A stretch of 47,095 bases of DNA, from NCBI RefSeq assembly GCF_014697075.1, contig NZ_JACJRE010000057.1, forward strand, positions 1 through 47,095. The letters run 5' to 3'. Below the pieces are notes generated by a model that made no database searches, was not told the origin of the DNA, and saw only the letters and a list, made by a program, of their open reading frames with translations. Numbering within the stretch: position 1 is the first letter of the stretch; each line of letters opens with the position of its first letter. The DNA is from Tolypothrix sp. FACHB-123. Lineage in GTDB: Bacteria > Cyanobacteriota > Cyanobacteriia > Cyanobacteriales > Nostocaceae. Of the stretch, positions 1 through 10,600 are shown one piece after another. Made by a program: the position numbers and the translations under genes.

Positions 1-1
1 C

Positions 2-55
2 GCTCGGCTTATGGATTTAGAAACTTTGAAAACTTCCGAATTAGATGCTTGTTAA
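2..55 (+). CDS. Possible C-terminal end of an upstream gene (partial)
   Basis: An open frame runs in from the left edge of the window and stops at TAA (53-55), giving a 17-residue tail, ARLMDLETLKTSELDAC. The tail has no motif and no family can be named. The following 125 bp up to the response regulator is AT-rich and non-coding in appearance, as expected between two genes. The open frame could also be chance, since it is short. Confidence 0.3.
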   Translation, partial: ARLMDLETLKTSELDAC

Positions 56-180
56 ACTGGCATTTTGATTGTTAGTTTAGCATAACAAGTACTAAAGAAC
101 CGTAATTTTCAGGATGAAATAATGTCAAAAGTGATTTAACAATAGATGATACTTAAACTGTCGCCAGCATCTTATCTTGG

Positions 181-2061
181 ATGCCAATCATGAAAATCTT
201 ATTGATAGAGGATGATTCATTACTCAGCATGGCATTGGCAGAGTTGCTGACAGCAAACGATTACAGTATCGACTTAGCCAATAATGGCAAAACCGGATTA
301 GAGTTAGCAAAATCTAGGGAATATGACTTAATTTTACTTGATTGGTTAATTCCTAAACTGGATGGAATTAGCCTATGTCGCCAATTGCGATCGCAAGGTT
401 ACCAGCAACCGATTCTCTTACTCAGTGCGAAGAATTGCAATGCAGATATTGTTGCCGGTTTAGATGCTGGTGCTGATGATTATGTGATTAAGCCTTATGA
501 ACCAGAAGCCTTATTAGCGAGAATTCGGTCTTTGTTGCGTCGGAGTGGGACAATTAGCTCATCCCGGTTAACTTGGGAAAATCTCTGTTTAGATCAAACA
601 GCAGGCAAAGTTACTTACGATGAAAAGTTAATTGCCCTGACGGTGACAGAATACAATCTCCTAGAATTATTTTTACAACACCCTAATCGCATTTTTAGCC
701 GACAGGTGATTCTCGATCGCCTCTGGGGATTTGATGATGCACCTGTGGAACATGCAGTTACAACTCATATTAAAGATTTACGTAAGAAGCTGAAAGCCGC
801 AGGTTTAAAGGAAGATATTCTGGAAACAGTTTATGGTATTGGTTATCGCTTAAAACCTGCACCTAATCGAGCTGTTGCTGTGAATACCCCAAGTTTGGAT
901 GAGCCAGAGAGCATAAAACCAGCTAGCAGTGCCAATATCACCGCAGTTAATCGAGTTTTAGAGCGATTTCGCGACTCTTTTAGCGAACAGGTGGGGATAT
1001 TAGTGCAAGCCCAAACGGCGCTTTTGGCAGGAAATTTACCTGAGAATTTACACCAAATTGCCAAGCAGGAAGCCCATAAGCTAGCAGGCGCAATGGGTAC
1101 TTTTGGCTATCCGCAAGGTTCCCAATTAGCCAGGAGTATAGAGCATTTATTAATACACAATCGCCCTTTTAAAGGTGAGGAGATTACAGAGTTTTCTCAG
1201 TTGGTAGAGGCATTGCAACAGGAGTTAACAAAGTCGCCTGGAACCCAAACTTTACCAGCCATCACAGCGCAACCGATTTACTGCGTGTTGGCAATTGATG
1301 ATGATACGCTGTTGACTGAGCGTTTACAGAGTGAAGCTGGTAATTGGGGAATGCGCTTAGAAATTGCTGCTGATTTGGCAACAGCTCGCGATCGCCTGGA
1401 TTTAGCAAAGCCGGACACAGTTTTACTAGATCTGAGCTTTCCCGACAAAGCCGAAGATGGATTGACGCTGTTGCGAGAATTGGCAGTGCGATCGCCCAAT
1501 CTCCCCATAATTGTCTTTACTGGCCGTGATAGCCTAGCCGATCGCTTGGCTGTTTCCCGTTTAGGAGCCAGACAATTTCTGCAAAAACCCGCCACAACCG
1601 AGCAAATATTTCAAGCGATCGCCCGCGTTCTTCCCCAAAGCCACAGTTTTGAAGCCAAAGTTTTAATTGTTGATGACGATCCGGCAATCCTCGCCAGCTT
1701 ATCAGCATTGCTCACACCTTGGGGGTTAGAGGTGGTAACTTTGAGCGAACCGCAGAAATTTTGGGAGGTGCTAATTACAACCTTTCCTGACTTGGTGGTG
1801 TTAGATTTAGAAATGCCAATAGTTAGTGGTTTAGAGTTGTGCCAAGTAGTGCGGCAAGATGCCCATTGGGGAGATATACCGATTTTAGTAGTAACAGGGC
1901 ATACCGATGCTGAGTCTCTTCAGCAAGCCTTTGCCGCCGGAGCCGACGATTTTATCAGTAAGCCAGTGCTAGGGCCGGAACTGGTAACCAGGGTAATCAG
2001 CCGGATTCAGCGAGTGCGAAAGCATTGGCAACTAGGTAGAGCCAGGGAGGAGCGAGCATGA
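181..2061 (+). CDS. Multidomain response regulator: REC-wHTH-Hpt-REC-REC
   Basis: A 626-residue regulator that combines DNA binding with internal phosphotransfer domains. The first receiver (about residues 4-117) has the acidic pair EDD, phosphoacceptor D54 and K104. An OmpR/PhoB winged helix follows (about 125-226, ending YGIGYRLKP). An Hpt domain has H299 in AHKLAGAMGTFGY. Two more receivers follow, with D417/K469 and D542/K594. All key phospho-residues are present, so each domain looks active. ATG at 181 is used here; ATG at 190 (MKILLIEDD) is an equally plausible start. The stop overlaps the next start (ATGA at 2058-2061), so it is translationally coupled to the PAS kinase, its likely partner. 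Which promoters it controls cannot be read from the sequence. Confidence 0.93.
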   Translation: MPIMKILLIEDDSLLSMALAELLTANDYSIDLANNGKTGLELAKSREYDLILLDWLIPKLDGISLCRQLRSQGYQQPILLLSAKNCNADIVAGLDAGADDYVIKPYEPEALLARIRSLLRRSGTISSSRLTWENLCLDQTAGKVTYDEKLIALTVTEYNLLELFLQHPNRIFSRQVILDRLWGFDDAPVEHAVTTHIKDLRKKLKAAGLKEDILETVYGIGYRLKPAPNRAVAVNTPSLDEPESIKPASSANITAVNRVLERFRDSFSEQVGILVQAQTALLAGNLPENLHQIAKQEAHKLAGAMGTFGYPQGSQLARSIEHLLIHNRPFKGEEITEFSQLVEALQQELTKSPGTQTLPAITAQPIYCVLAIDDDTLLTERLQSEAGNWGMRLEIAADLATARDRLDLAKPDTVLLDLSFPDKAEDGLTLLRELAVRSPNLPIIVFTGRDSLADRLAVSRLGARQFLQKPATTEQIFQAIARVLPQSHSFEAKVLIVDDDPAILASLSALLTPWGLEVVTLSEPQKFWEVLITTFPDLVVLDLEMPIVSGLELCQVVRQDAHWGDIPILVVTGHTDAESLQQAFAAGADDFISKPVLGPELVTRVISRIQRVRKHWQLGRAREERA

Positions 2062-5000
2062 TCGGACATTATCGGCGATTGTTACCTTACACAGTGGCGA
2101 TTGCAGCAACTGCGATCGCCCTGATGTTGACACTCTGGTTTGAACCGCTGCTGTTTAGAACAGTTAATGCTTTTTTCTACATAGCGATCATTTTTACTAG
2201 CTGGTATGGTGGTTATCGCCCAGGAATGGTGGCAATTGTGCTGTCAACAATGGCAATTGAATCCTTTTTGCTGGCGAATATCCATCAACTGAAAATTTAT
2301 CACCCAGAAAGCCTACTGCGGTTGTCTGTTTTTTTACTAGTTAGCTTGTCGATTAATCTTGTGACCGGCAGCCTGCATGAAAGCAAAAAGAAAATTCAAC
2401 AACTCAGCCAAAAATTAGCTCAGGAAAATGCCGAACAACTGCACATGGCTCTATCTGCTGCCCACATGGGCATGTGGGATTGGAATTTATTAACCAACGA
2501 GGTGAAATGGTCGCCAGAATGTCACCAGTTATTTGGCTTGGCTATTGGTAGCTTTGATAATAGATACGAAACATTTTTAACTTGCTTGCATCCTAGCGAT
2601 CGTCCCATATTCGAGCAAGTCATCCAACAGGCGCTACAAACTCGCAGTACCTTCCACCATGAGTATCGCGTGATTTGGCCAGATGGTAGCATTCACTGGC
2701 TGGAAGTCAGAGCACAGGCATTTTATAACGCCGCAGATCTGCCAGTGCGGATGACGGGAACTGTCATGTCAATTGATCAGCGTAAGCAAGCTGAACAAAC
2801 TTTAGCCAGAGAGTTACTGCGGATTCAAATACTCTTCCAGACTTCCTTTGATGGTATCGCGATCTTAGATCGGCTAGGAAATGTCATTGATGCCAATCCG
2901 CGATTTGCGCAGATGCTGGGTTACACCAAAGAAGAAATTCTTCAGATGAGCGTTTATCACTGGGAAGCTCAACTTACCCCAGAAGAACTTCAGCAACTAT
3001 TACATGACTCGATTAGCTGGAAAACCGGAGTATTTGAAACGCGCCACCGCCGTCAAGATGGCTCAACTTATGATGTAGAGATTAGCACTAGTACTGTGGA
3101 ATGGGAAGGGGAATTGCTGCGATTTTGTGTATGTCGCGATATTAGCGATCGCAAACTAGCCCAAGCAGCTTTGCAAGAAAGCGAACGCCGATATCGTGCT
3201 TTAGTTAATGCTTCCGCTCAAATTGTCTGGCGCACCGACGATCGAGGAATGACAATTAGCACCACAGAGATGTGGGAAGAACTCTCAGGACAATCCCCCA
3301 GCGAATCTTCAGGATTGGGTTGGCTGGAATTTATTCACCCGGAAGATCGCGACCACGCTTTCCAATCTTGGCAAGAATCTGTGACCAAAGGTACCTTGTA
3401 CGCCACAGAGTACCGGCTCCAAATGAAAGATGGCAATTACCGTGATTTTGCGGTGCGCGGCGTGCCAATTTACAATCTTGCAGGCCAAGTCAGCGAGTGG
3501 ATTGGTACCTGCACAGATATTACAGAACGCAAACAAGCAGAAGCCGCTCTCCAAGAACAACAAATTCAACTTCAGCGCCAACTGGCAGAAATCGAAACTA
3601 TCTACCAATCAGCCCCCATCGGGTTGAGTGTTTTTGATACCGACCTCCGCTTTGTGCGCATTAACCAGCGTCTAGCAGAAATGAATGGGTTACCTGTGGA
3701 AGCCCATCTAGGAAGCACAGTCAGTGAGTTGTTACCCAATCTAGGGGATACAGCCGATCGCCTGCTGCGTTCCATTTTAGAAACAGGTCAACCAGTGCTA
3801 AATGTGGAAATCACTGGCGAAACTCCCGCTCAACCAGGCATACAGCGCAATTGGTTAGAAAGCTTTTGGCCGTTAAAAGATGGCGATCGCATCATTGGTA
3901 TCAGTACAGTTTGTGAAGAAATTACCGCACGCAAACAAGCCCAAGCCAAACTGCAACAAGCCAAGCAAGAGTTAGAAATCCGCGTTCAAGAGCGCACCGC
4001 CGAACTTATAGAAGTAAACCAACGCCTGCTAGAAACAGTTATAGAGCAGCAAAAAAACCAACTCCAGCTATTAGAACAGGCGCAACTCCTGGATTTGGCA
4101 CACGATACCATTATTACCCGCGACTTCAACGGAGAGATTTTCTTCTGGAATGAAGGAGCCGAGTCTATGTATGGCTGGAAGAAAGCCGAGGCCTTGGGGC
4201 AGAATTTACACAATCTTTTGCAAACTCAATTTTCCCAACCCCAAAGCGAAATTGAAGCAGAACTTTTAGCAACAGGTTATTGGCAAGGAGAACTGACCCA
4301 TTTCAGTCGCGATGCTCGACCGATTACTGTGGCCAGTCGTTGGGTTTTACAAACAGATAATGCTGGTAACCCAATCAAAATTTTAGAAATCAATAATGAT
4401 ATTACTGCGCGCAAACAAGCACAATTAGCCCTCGCAGAAAGTGAGGAACGCCGCCGATTAGCTGTAGATTTGACCCATATTGGCTGCTGGGATTGGAATT
4501 TAATCACTGGGGAGATCATCTGGAACGATAATCTCTTTACCTTACTGGGTTTAACTCCCTTTGCAATGAAGCCAAGTTTTGATATCTGGCGCGAGCGGTT
4601 GCATCCAGAAGATTTAGGTTGGGTAGAAACACAGTTTCTTGCATGTATTGAAAACCACACAGATTATGCAGCCGAGTATCGCGTAGTTCACCCAGATGGT
4701 TCGGTATATTGGTTGATGGGAAGGGCGATGGCAATTTACGATGAGTCTGGAAAAGCTGTGCGATCGCTGGGCGTACTTTTAGATATTAGCGATCGCAAAC
4801 GAGCTGAAGCAGTGCTTCATCAATATGAACGTATAGTCTCCCACACCACAGATGGTACTGCCCTGGTTAACCGCAACTATACTTATAGAATTGTTAACCA
4901 AGCTTACAAGGAATGGTGGAACAAGTCTGATAGCGAAATTGTTGGCTATCCGATGGGCGATGTTCTTGGTGAAGATTTGTTTACACAAGTAGTCAAGCCG

Positions 5001-6242
5001 CGCTTAGATAAATGTTTGGCTGGAGAAACGATTCAAAGCGACCATTGGTGCGAACGTCCCGGCTTTACACGGCGGTATATCAGCGTTACCTATACACCTT
5101 ACCGCGAAGCAGATGGTACCATTTCCGGCGCGCTGATTATCCTGCATAATCTGACTAAGCTCAAACAAGCCGAAGAAGCTTTACGGGAAAGCGAAGAAAA
5201 GTTTCGTCAACTGGCTGAACACATCCAAGCGGTATTTTGGATGACGGATATTAAAAGTCAGCAAGTTATTTACGTCAGCAAAGCCTTTGAAACTATCTGG
5301 CAAAAAAGTTGTCAAAGCGTTTATGAAAATTTTTCCGAGTGGTTAAACACTATCCATCCAGAGGATCGCCAGCGGGTGAATATTTCACTCAGCGAACAAC
5401 TGCAAACAGGGCGCTCTGATATCAAATATCGGATTATCCGCCCCGATGGTTCTATTCGTTGGATTCGCGATCGCGCTTTCCCGATCAAAGATGACTTGGC
5501 GGAAATTGTGCGGATTGCGGGGATTGCAGAAGACATTACGGAACTGCAAAAAGTTGAACAAATCAAGAGTGAGTTTATTGGGATTGTCAGTCATGAACTG
5601 CGCACACCTTTAACTGCAATTCGTGCATCACTGGGTTTATTAAATAGTGGTATTTACGACAACAGACCAGACAAGTTTAGGCGCATGATTGAAATTGCAG
5701 CCATTGATAGCGATCGCCTAGTGCGCCTAGTCAACGATATTCTCGATTTGGAACGCTTAGAATCAGGTCGATGTGTTTTAGACAAAACCACCTGTGGAGC
5801 CGCTGAGTTAATTGAACAAGCAGTACAGGGCGTTAAAGCGATCGCTCAACAACAAAATATCACTTTTAATATTTATCCCACCGATGCTCAAGTTTGGGCA
5901 GCAGCTGATGCAATCATTCAAACACTCAACAATTTATTAAGTAATGCCCTAAAATTTTCACCAGCCAATTCCACTATCACTATCAGCGTCCACCAGCAAG
6001 TAGAGCATGTACTATTCCAAATTAGCGATCGCGGTAGGGGAATCCCCGCAGATAAGTTAGAAGCAATTTTTGGCAGATTTCAACAAGTAGATGCTTCAGA
6101 TTCTCGCGATAAAGGTGGTACTGGTTTAGGATTAGCAATTTGTCGTAGTATTATTGATCAACATAATGGGCAAATCTGGGCAGAAAGTACCCCAGGTGAA
6201 GGAAGTACATTTTTCTTTACGCTACCATTACCAGGGAAGTAA
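2058..6242 (+). CDS. Membrane-anchored multi-PAS sensor histidine kinase
   Basis: A 1394-residue sensor kinase. The N-terminus (about 5-110) is hydrophobic with three to four membrane segments, resembling DUF4118/KdpD-type membrane domains. About eight PAS domains follow, several with PAC tails of the type YRVIWPDGSIHWLEVRA and D[IS]x-[ED]RK-QAE linkers. The transmitter has H1179 in VSHELRTPLTAI, an N box NLLSNALKFS, and G boxes DRGRGIP and GTGLGLAI. There is no C-terminal receiver, so phosphate must go to a separate protein. The overlapping upstream regulator (4-base ATGA overlap) and the two receivers downstream are the obvious acceptors. The PAS ligands (heme, flavin or none) cannot be told from sequence. 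Ends 98 bp before the next gene, across a heptad repeat block. Confidence 0.95.
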   Translation: MIGHYRRLLPYTVAIAATAIALMLTLWFEPLLFRTVNAFFYIAIIFTSWYGGYRPGMVAIVLSTMAIESFLLANIHQLKIYHPESLLRLSVFLLVSLSINLVTGSLHESKKKIQQLSQKLAQENAEQLHMALSAAHMGMWDWNLLTNEVKWSPECHQLFGLAIGSFDNRYETFLTCLHPSDRPIFEQVIQQALQTRSTFHHEYRVIWPDGSIHWLEVRAQAFYNAADLPVRMTGTVMSIDQRKQAEQTLARELLRIQILFQTSFDGIAILDRLGNVIDANPRFAQMLGYTKEEILQMSVYHWEAQLTPEELQQLLHDSISWKTGVFETRHRRQDGSTYDVEISTSTVEWEGELLRFCVCRDISDRKLAQAALQESERRYRALVNASAQIVWRTDDRGMTISTTEMWEELSGQSPSESSGLGWLEFIHPEDRDHAFQSWQESVTKGTLYATEYRLQMKDGNYRDFAVRGVPIYNLAGQVSEWIGTCTDITERKQAEAALQEQQIQLQRQLAEIETIYQSAPIGLSVFDTDLRFVRINQRLAEMNGLPVEAHLGSTVSELLPNLGDTADRLLRSILETGQPVLNVEITGETPAQPGIQRNWLESFWPLKDGDRIIGISTVCEEITARKQAQAKLQQAKQELEIRVQERTAELIEVNQRLLETVIEQQKNQLQLLEQAQLLDLAHDTIITRDFNGEIFFWNEGAESMYGWKKAEALGQNLHNLLQTQFSQPQSEIEAELLATGYWQGELTHFSRDARPITVASRWVLQTDNAGNPIKILEINNDITARKQAQLALAESEERRRLAVDLTHIGCWDWNLITGEIIWNDNLFTLLGLTPFAMKPSFDIWRERLHPEDLGWVETQFLACIENHTDYAAEYRVVHPDGSVYWLMGRAMAIYDESGKAVRSLGVLLDISDRKRAEAVLHQYERIVSHTTDGTALVNRNYTYRIVNQAYKEWWNKSDSEIVGYPMGDVLGEDLFTQVVKPRLDKCLAGETIQSDHWCERPGFTRRYISVTYTPYREADGTISGALIILHNLTKLKQAEEALRESEEKFRQLAEHIQAVFWMTDIKSQQVIYVSKAFETIWQKSCQSVYENFSEWLNTIHPEDRQRVNISLSEQLQTGRSDIKYRIIRPDGSIRWIRDRAFPIKDDLAEIVRIAGIAEDITELQKVEQIKSEFIGIVSHELRTPLTAIRASLGLLNSGIYDNRPDKFRRMIEIAAIDSDRLVRLVNDILDLERLESGRCVLDKTTCGAAELIEQAVQGVKAIAQQQNITFNIYPTDAQVWAAADAIIQTLNNLLSNALKFSPANSTITISVHQQVEHVLFQISDRGRGIPADKLEAIFGRFQQVDASDSRDKGGTGLGLAICRSIIDQHNGQIWAESTPGEGSTFFFTLPLPGK

Positions 6243-6250
6243 AAGATAAT

Positions 6251-6338
6251 TAACTGTTGACTGTTGATTGTTGACCATTGACTGTTGATTGTTGACAACT
6301 GACAACCGACAACCGACAACTGACAACTGACAACTGAC
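6251..6338. repeat. Short tandem heptad repeats (TGACAAC / TTGACTG type)
   Basis: Degenerate 7-bp units fill almost the whole spacer between the PAS kinase and the next receiver gene: units like TTGACTG, TTGATTG, then TGACAAC repeated several times. The array runs to within three bases of the ATG at 6341, so no Shine-Dalgarno-like sequence precedes that start. Similar arrays occur at 21908-21984 and 32079-32140. Confidence 0.85.
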
Positions 6339-6340
6339 TA

Positions 6341-6721
6341 ATGACTACTAAAAAATTGTTAATTGTGGATGACGAAGAACGTATCCGGGAACTGGTACAA
6401 GCTTGTCTGGAAGAATTGGGAGGATGGGCGACGCTCACCGCTGCATCAGGAAAAGAAGGGTTACAAATAGCACAAAGCCAAAGTGTTGATGCCATTTTGC
6501 TTGATGTGTCTATGCCTGATATGGACGGTTTTACAGTCTACGAACAACTTCAAGCAGACTCCGTAACAGAATCTATACCTGTGATATTTCTGACAGCAAA
6601 AGTTCAGCCGAGCGATCGCGCCCGCTTTGCCCAAATGAAAATTGCTGGTGTGATTACCAAACCCTTTGAACCTCTGAAAATTTCTCAAAATGTCGCTGAA
6701 ATTCTGGGGTGGGTGGACTAA
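6341..6721 (+). CDS. Single-domain response regulator (REC only, CheY-like)
   Basis: A 126-residue receiver with no output domain. The acidic pocket DDEE is near residue 10, the phosphoacceptor D lies in AILLDVSMPDMDGF, T is in IFLTAK, and K is in VITKPFEP, so all canonical residues are present. It follows the multi-PAS kinase on the same strand and is a plausible phosphate acceptor for it or for the other kinases of the cluster. The ATG has no visible ribosome-binding site because heptad repeats reach the start. It is a diverged paralogue of the next gene, sharing IRELxxxCLxxLGGW and DAILLDxSM. Confidence 0.92.
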   Translation: MTTKKLLIVDDEERIRELVQACLEELGGWATLTAASGKEGLQIAQSQSVDAILLDVSMPDMDGFTVYEQLQADSVTESIPVIFLTAKVQPSDRARFAQMKIAGVITKPFEPLKISQNVAEILGWVD

Positions 6722-6820
6722 AAAAAGTTTAAAAAAAAATTTAGTTCTTTATTAGTTCTTTATTATTGTATTTTACCTTTCTAATTACAGACAAATGTTT
6801 CTCACACCCAGGAAAGGTAT

Positions 6821-7237
6821 ATGCAGACTTTAGAGAAGACGACTCTAGCCACCAAAACCATATTATTGCTTGACGATGAAACTAATATTCGGGAGTTGTT
6901 AGAACTGTGTCTCACAGATTTAGGTGGTTGGCATGTATTAACTGCTGAGTCTCCATTTACCGGTTTAAAAATAGCAGAAATCAATTCTCCAGATGCAATT
7001 TTACTAGATTTATCTATGCGTGGCAGTTTTATGCTGCTAAAACAACTCAGAAAAAATGTGAAAACTCAAGAAATTCCTGTTATTCTATTGAGTACTACAG
7101 CCCGGTGGTTAGATCCGCAATTTATGCAAGAGTATAAAGTTGCAGGTATCATTCTCAAACCTTTTAATCCCGTTTCGCTGACGGTGGAAATTTCCGCAAT
7201 ACTCAAATGGAATTCTCCACCATGCTGTAATTTGTAA
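6821..7237 (+). CDS. Single-domain response regulator (REC only) with shortened beta3-alpha3 loop
   Basis: A 138-residue receiver, paralogous to the preceding gene. It retains LDDE, the phosphoacceptor D in AILLDLSM, STT after beta-4 and K in IILKPFNP. Aligned with its neighbour, the usual MPDMDG loop is replaced by MRGS and two residues are lost, so the conserved Pro and Gly next to the phosphorylation site are missing. It may still be phosphorylated with altered kinetics or partner choice. The start is well supported by a purine-rich AGGAAAGG about 5 bases before ATG 6821. It follows a short AT-rich spacer (6722-6820). Confidence 0.88.
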   Translation: MQTLEKTTLATKTILLLDDETNIRELLELCLTDLGGWHVLTAESPFTGLKIAEINSPDAILLDLSMRGSFMLLKQLRKNVKTQEIPVILLSTTARWLDPQFMQEYKVAGIILKPFNPVSLTVEISAILKWNSPPCCNL

Positions 7238-7328
7238 TTTCAATTCATATTTTTTCCCTCTCTTTAGGAACTGCATTTTAAATTTTATATCCATTCAAAA
7301 AATATTTGTAACCTTAACTCTATATATA

Positions 7329-7350
7329 GGGACGCAAAGCTTTGCGCCCC
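7329..7350. repeat. 22-bp near-perfect palindrome followed by T-rich stretch
   Basis: Arms GGGACGCAAAG and CTTTGCGCCCC pair with one mismatch, and TAATTTTTTA follows on the + strand. It may act as a terminator for the receiver gene or be a dispersed palindrome. The rest of the 7238-7608 gap is AT-rich and shows no coding potential; it must contain the promoter of the phytochrome gene. Confidence 0.6.
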
Positions 7351-7608
7351 TAATTTTTTATTTGGGTTAACTTTGAGAATTTTAGACCAAATTCGGTTCA
7401 GATAAACCGCCCTTCGATTGACGGAAACTGCCAAGATGAGGAGGAAGCAGAGAGAAGAAAGCAATGCTTAACTAAACTGTGTTTGCAGACAAGCTACAGA
7501 CTTTGATTGAGGATACAAAATTCACAAAATTAATATAACTTTATGGAAAATTTGATTGAAGAATAGAAAATTATAGATTGAAGTATCCGATAAAAATTAA
7601 GTTTGGCA

Positions 7609-10600
7609 ATGCAACCATTAGATACAGCCAATGTTCAGGCATTTGTGGCTTCAGAATCGATCCACATTCCTGGTTTAATTCAACCACATGGACTATTGCT
7701 GACATTGGGCGAGCCAAAACTAGAAATTCTGCAAATTAGTGAGAATGTTAAGCATATTTTGGGTATTAATGGCGAAAAATTGTTAGGAAAACCGCTCAAT
7801 TATCTATGCTCAAAAACTAAATTTAAAGAAATCTGTCAATATCTGCAACAAGATAACTTAGAAGTCTTTTCCCCCTTAGAATTAAGAATTCGCAGTTTCC
7901 TACCATCTTCAGCAAAACATAAGACACAGTGGCAGAATTTTCGAGCTATTTTGCACCGCAGTGATGGATTGTTAGTGATGGAGCTAGAACCTAGTAAAGT
8001 CACTAAAAGTAAAGAGTTTCTCAAGTTTTATCATCTTTTAAAAGAAGCGATCGCCAAAATTCGCCAACCGGAAAGCTTCAATGATTTACTCACAACTTTG
8101 GTGCAGCAAGTAAGACAAATTACCGGGTTCGATCGTGTCATGGTTTATCAGTTTGCTAAGGACAATAGCGGTGTTGTAGTTGCCGAAGACAAAGCCACAC
8201 ATTTAGAAACTTATCTCAACTTACATTACCCAGCTTCTGACATTCCCGAACAATCCCGCAAAATCTTTTCTGAAAATTGGCTGCGGTTAATTCCCGATGT
8301 CAACTATCAACCGGTGCGGCTAATTCCTCATAATCACCCCATTAGTAACACTCCGCTTAATCTCATTAGTGCCCACTTACGGAGTGTATCACCTTGCCAT
8401 CAGAAATATCTGCAAAATATGGGTGTGACAGCTTCAATGACGATTTCTTTGATTAACGAGAAACGACTTTGGGGACTGATAGCTTGTCATCATTACAATC
8501 CCAAATATTTAGATTATGAAACGCGCAAAGCTTGCGAATTTCTCGGACAGTTTGCCTCGGTAGAATTATTGTATCAGCAAGAACAAGAAATCAATCGTTA
8601 CCGCTTCCAAGTGAAATCGATTCAAGAAAAATTGCGACAAGCTTTTACTCAAGAAACGAGTTTGATTGAATCAGTGCTGCGACGTAAGCAAGCTGATTTA
8701 TTGAATTTGGTTCACGCTCAGGGAGCCGCCTTAATTTTAGATAATGAAGTTTCCCTGTTGGGTGAGACACCATCTGCTGATGAAGTGCAAGCATTGATGG
8801 CTTGGCTATTAGAAAAAGAGCGTCAACCAATGTTTGTTACTGATTCCCTCTGGCAACTTTACCCCCAGGCGCAGCAATTTAAAGCTGTTGCTAGTGGTAT
8901 TTTAGCGATTTCGATTGTGCTACGGCAAAAATCTTATCATATTGTCTGGTTTAGACCGGAGCAAATTCAAACAGTAAACTGGGCAGGCGATCCTCATAAA
9001 GCAGTATCTATTTCAACAATCGCTGGAGAAATGCGCCTGTCACCCCGAAAATCCTTTGAACTTTGGAAACAAACTGTTGAAGCAAAATCCCTACCTTGGC
9101 AAGCAGTAGAGATTGAGGCGGCTTGGGAAATGCGCAACACTTTGATGTTGGGAGTATTGGAGTTTTCGCAACTAGCCCTAGAACAAGCCGCTGAACAAGC
9201 TGCGATCGCTAACTTAGCAAAAAGTCAGTTTCTCGCCAAGATGAGCCATGAATTGCGTACCCCACTCAACGCCATTTTGGGCTTTACCCAATTAATGTCT
9301 CGTGATAGTGCTACTCCCGGCGAATTTCGGGAAAACTTAAGTATCATCAGCCGTAGTGGAGAACATCTCCTGACAATGATCAATGATGTTTTGGAAATGT
9401 CGAGAATTGAAGCAGGACAGTTACTTCTGACTGAAAGCTGTTTCGATTTACATCGACTGTTTAAGTCGATCAACGATATGTTTGCTCTCAAAGCATCGGA
9501 AAAAGGTTTGCACCTAAGTAGTGAGTGGGATGCTACTGTTCCCCATTATGTATGTGGTGACGAAGCAAAACTGCGGCAAATCACAATTAACTTGCTAGGG
9601 AACGCAATTAAATTTACTAGCGCAGGAAGAATTCAGGTGAGAGTCAGGGCTGTTGTATTAGGCGATACCCACATTTTGCCTACCAATGCTACCAATTCTC
9701 AACCGACAATCTTACTGCATCTAGAAATCACAGATACCGGATGTGGTATTGCCCCCTCAGACTTGGAATCTATTTTTACCGCCTTCATCCAAACCGAACA
9801 AGGTCGTCATGCTCAAGGTACGGGTTTAGGTTTATCTATCAGCCGTCAGTTTGCGCGGTTGATGGGTGGTGATATTACAGTCCAAAGTACTGTAAACCAA
9901 GGCTCAACGTTTATCTGTCAGGTATACCTATCTTTAGCCACTTCGGTAGATTTGGTTGCTTCCCCAGCTACCCGCAATATTGTGGGATTGGAACCAGGAC
10001 AACCCATGTACCGGATTCTTGTGGCTGAAGATGTTCCCGAAAACCGCCAATTACTGGTCAAATTACTGCAATCTGTGGGGTTTGAGGTTTGTGCTGTGGA
10101 AAATGGTGCCGAGGCGATCGCCCAATGGCAGGAATGGCAACCCCATCTCATTTGGATGGACATGCAAATGCCCGTGATCAATGGTTACTTAGCAACTCAG
10201 AAAATCCGCGCAAAAGATAACGAAAAAAAGGTCGTGATTATTGCGCTGACAGCTTCTGCTTTTGAAGAAGATCGCCTTGCTAGTCTTAAGGCTGGTTGCA
10301 ATGACTACTTAGCTAAACCTTTTACGGAAACAGCACTGTTTGAGAAAATGGCACTTCACTTGGGGGTACGCTATTTCTACAGCCCAGAAGCTATATCAGA
10401 TGTTAATCGCCCAACTTCCCAACCCCAAGCCCTCACGCCCCAAGACTTACAAGTTATGCCAATCAATTGGATTAGCCAGATGCATGAAGCAGCTTTAGAT
10501 TTGAATGATGCCAAACTCTACGAACTAATTACCCAAATTCCTAGTCAATCACAACCTTTGGCTGATTCACTAAAATATTTAGTCGATAATTTTCAATTAG

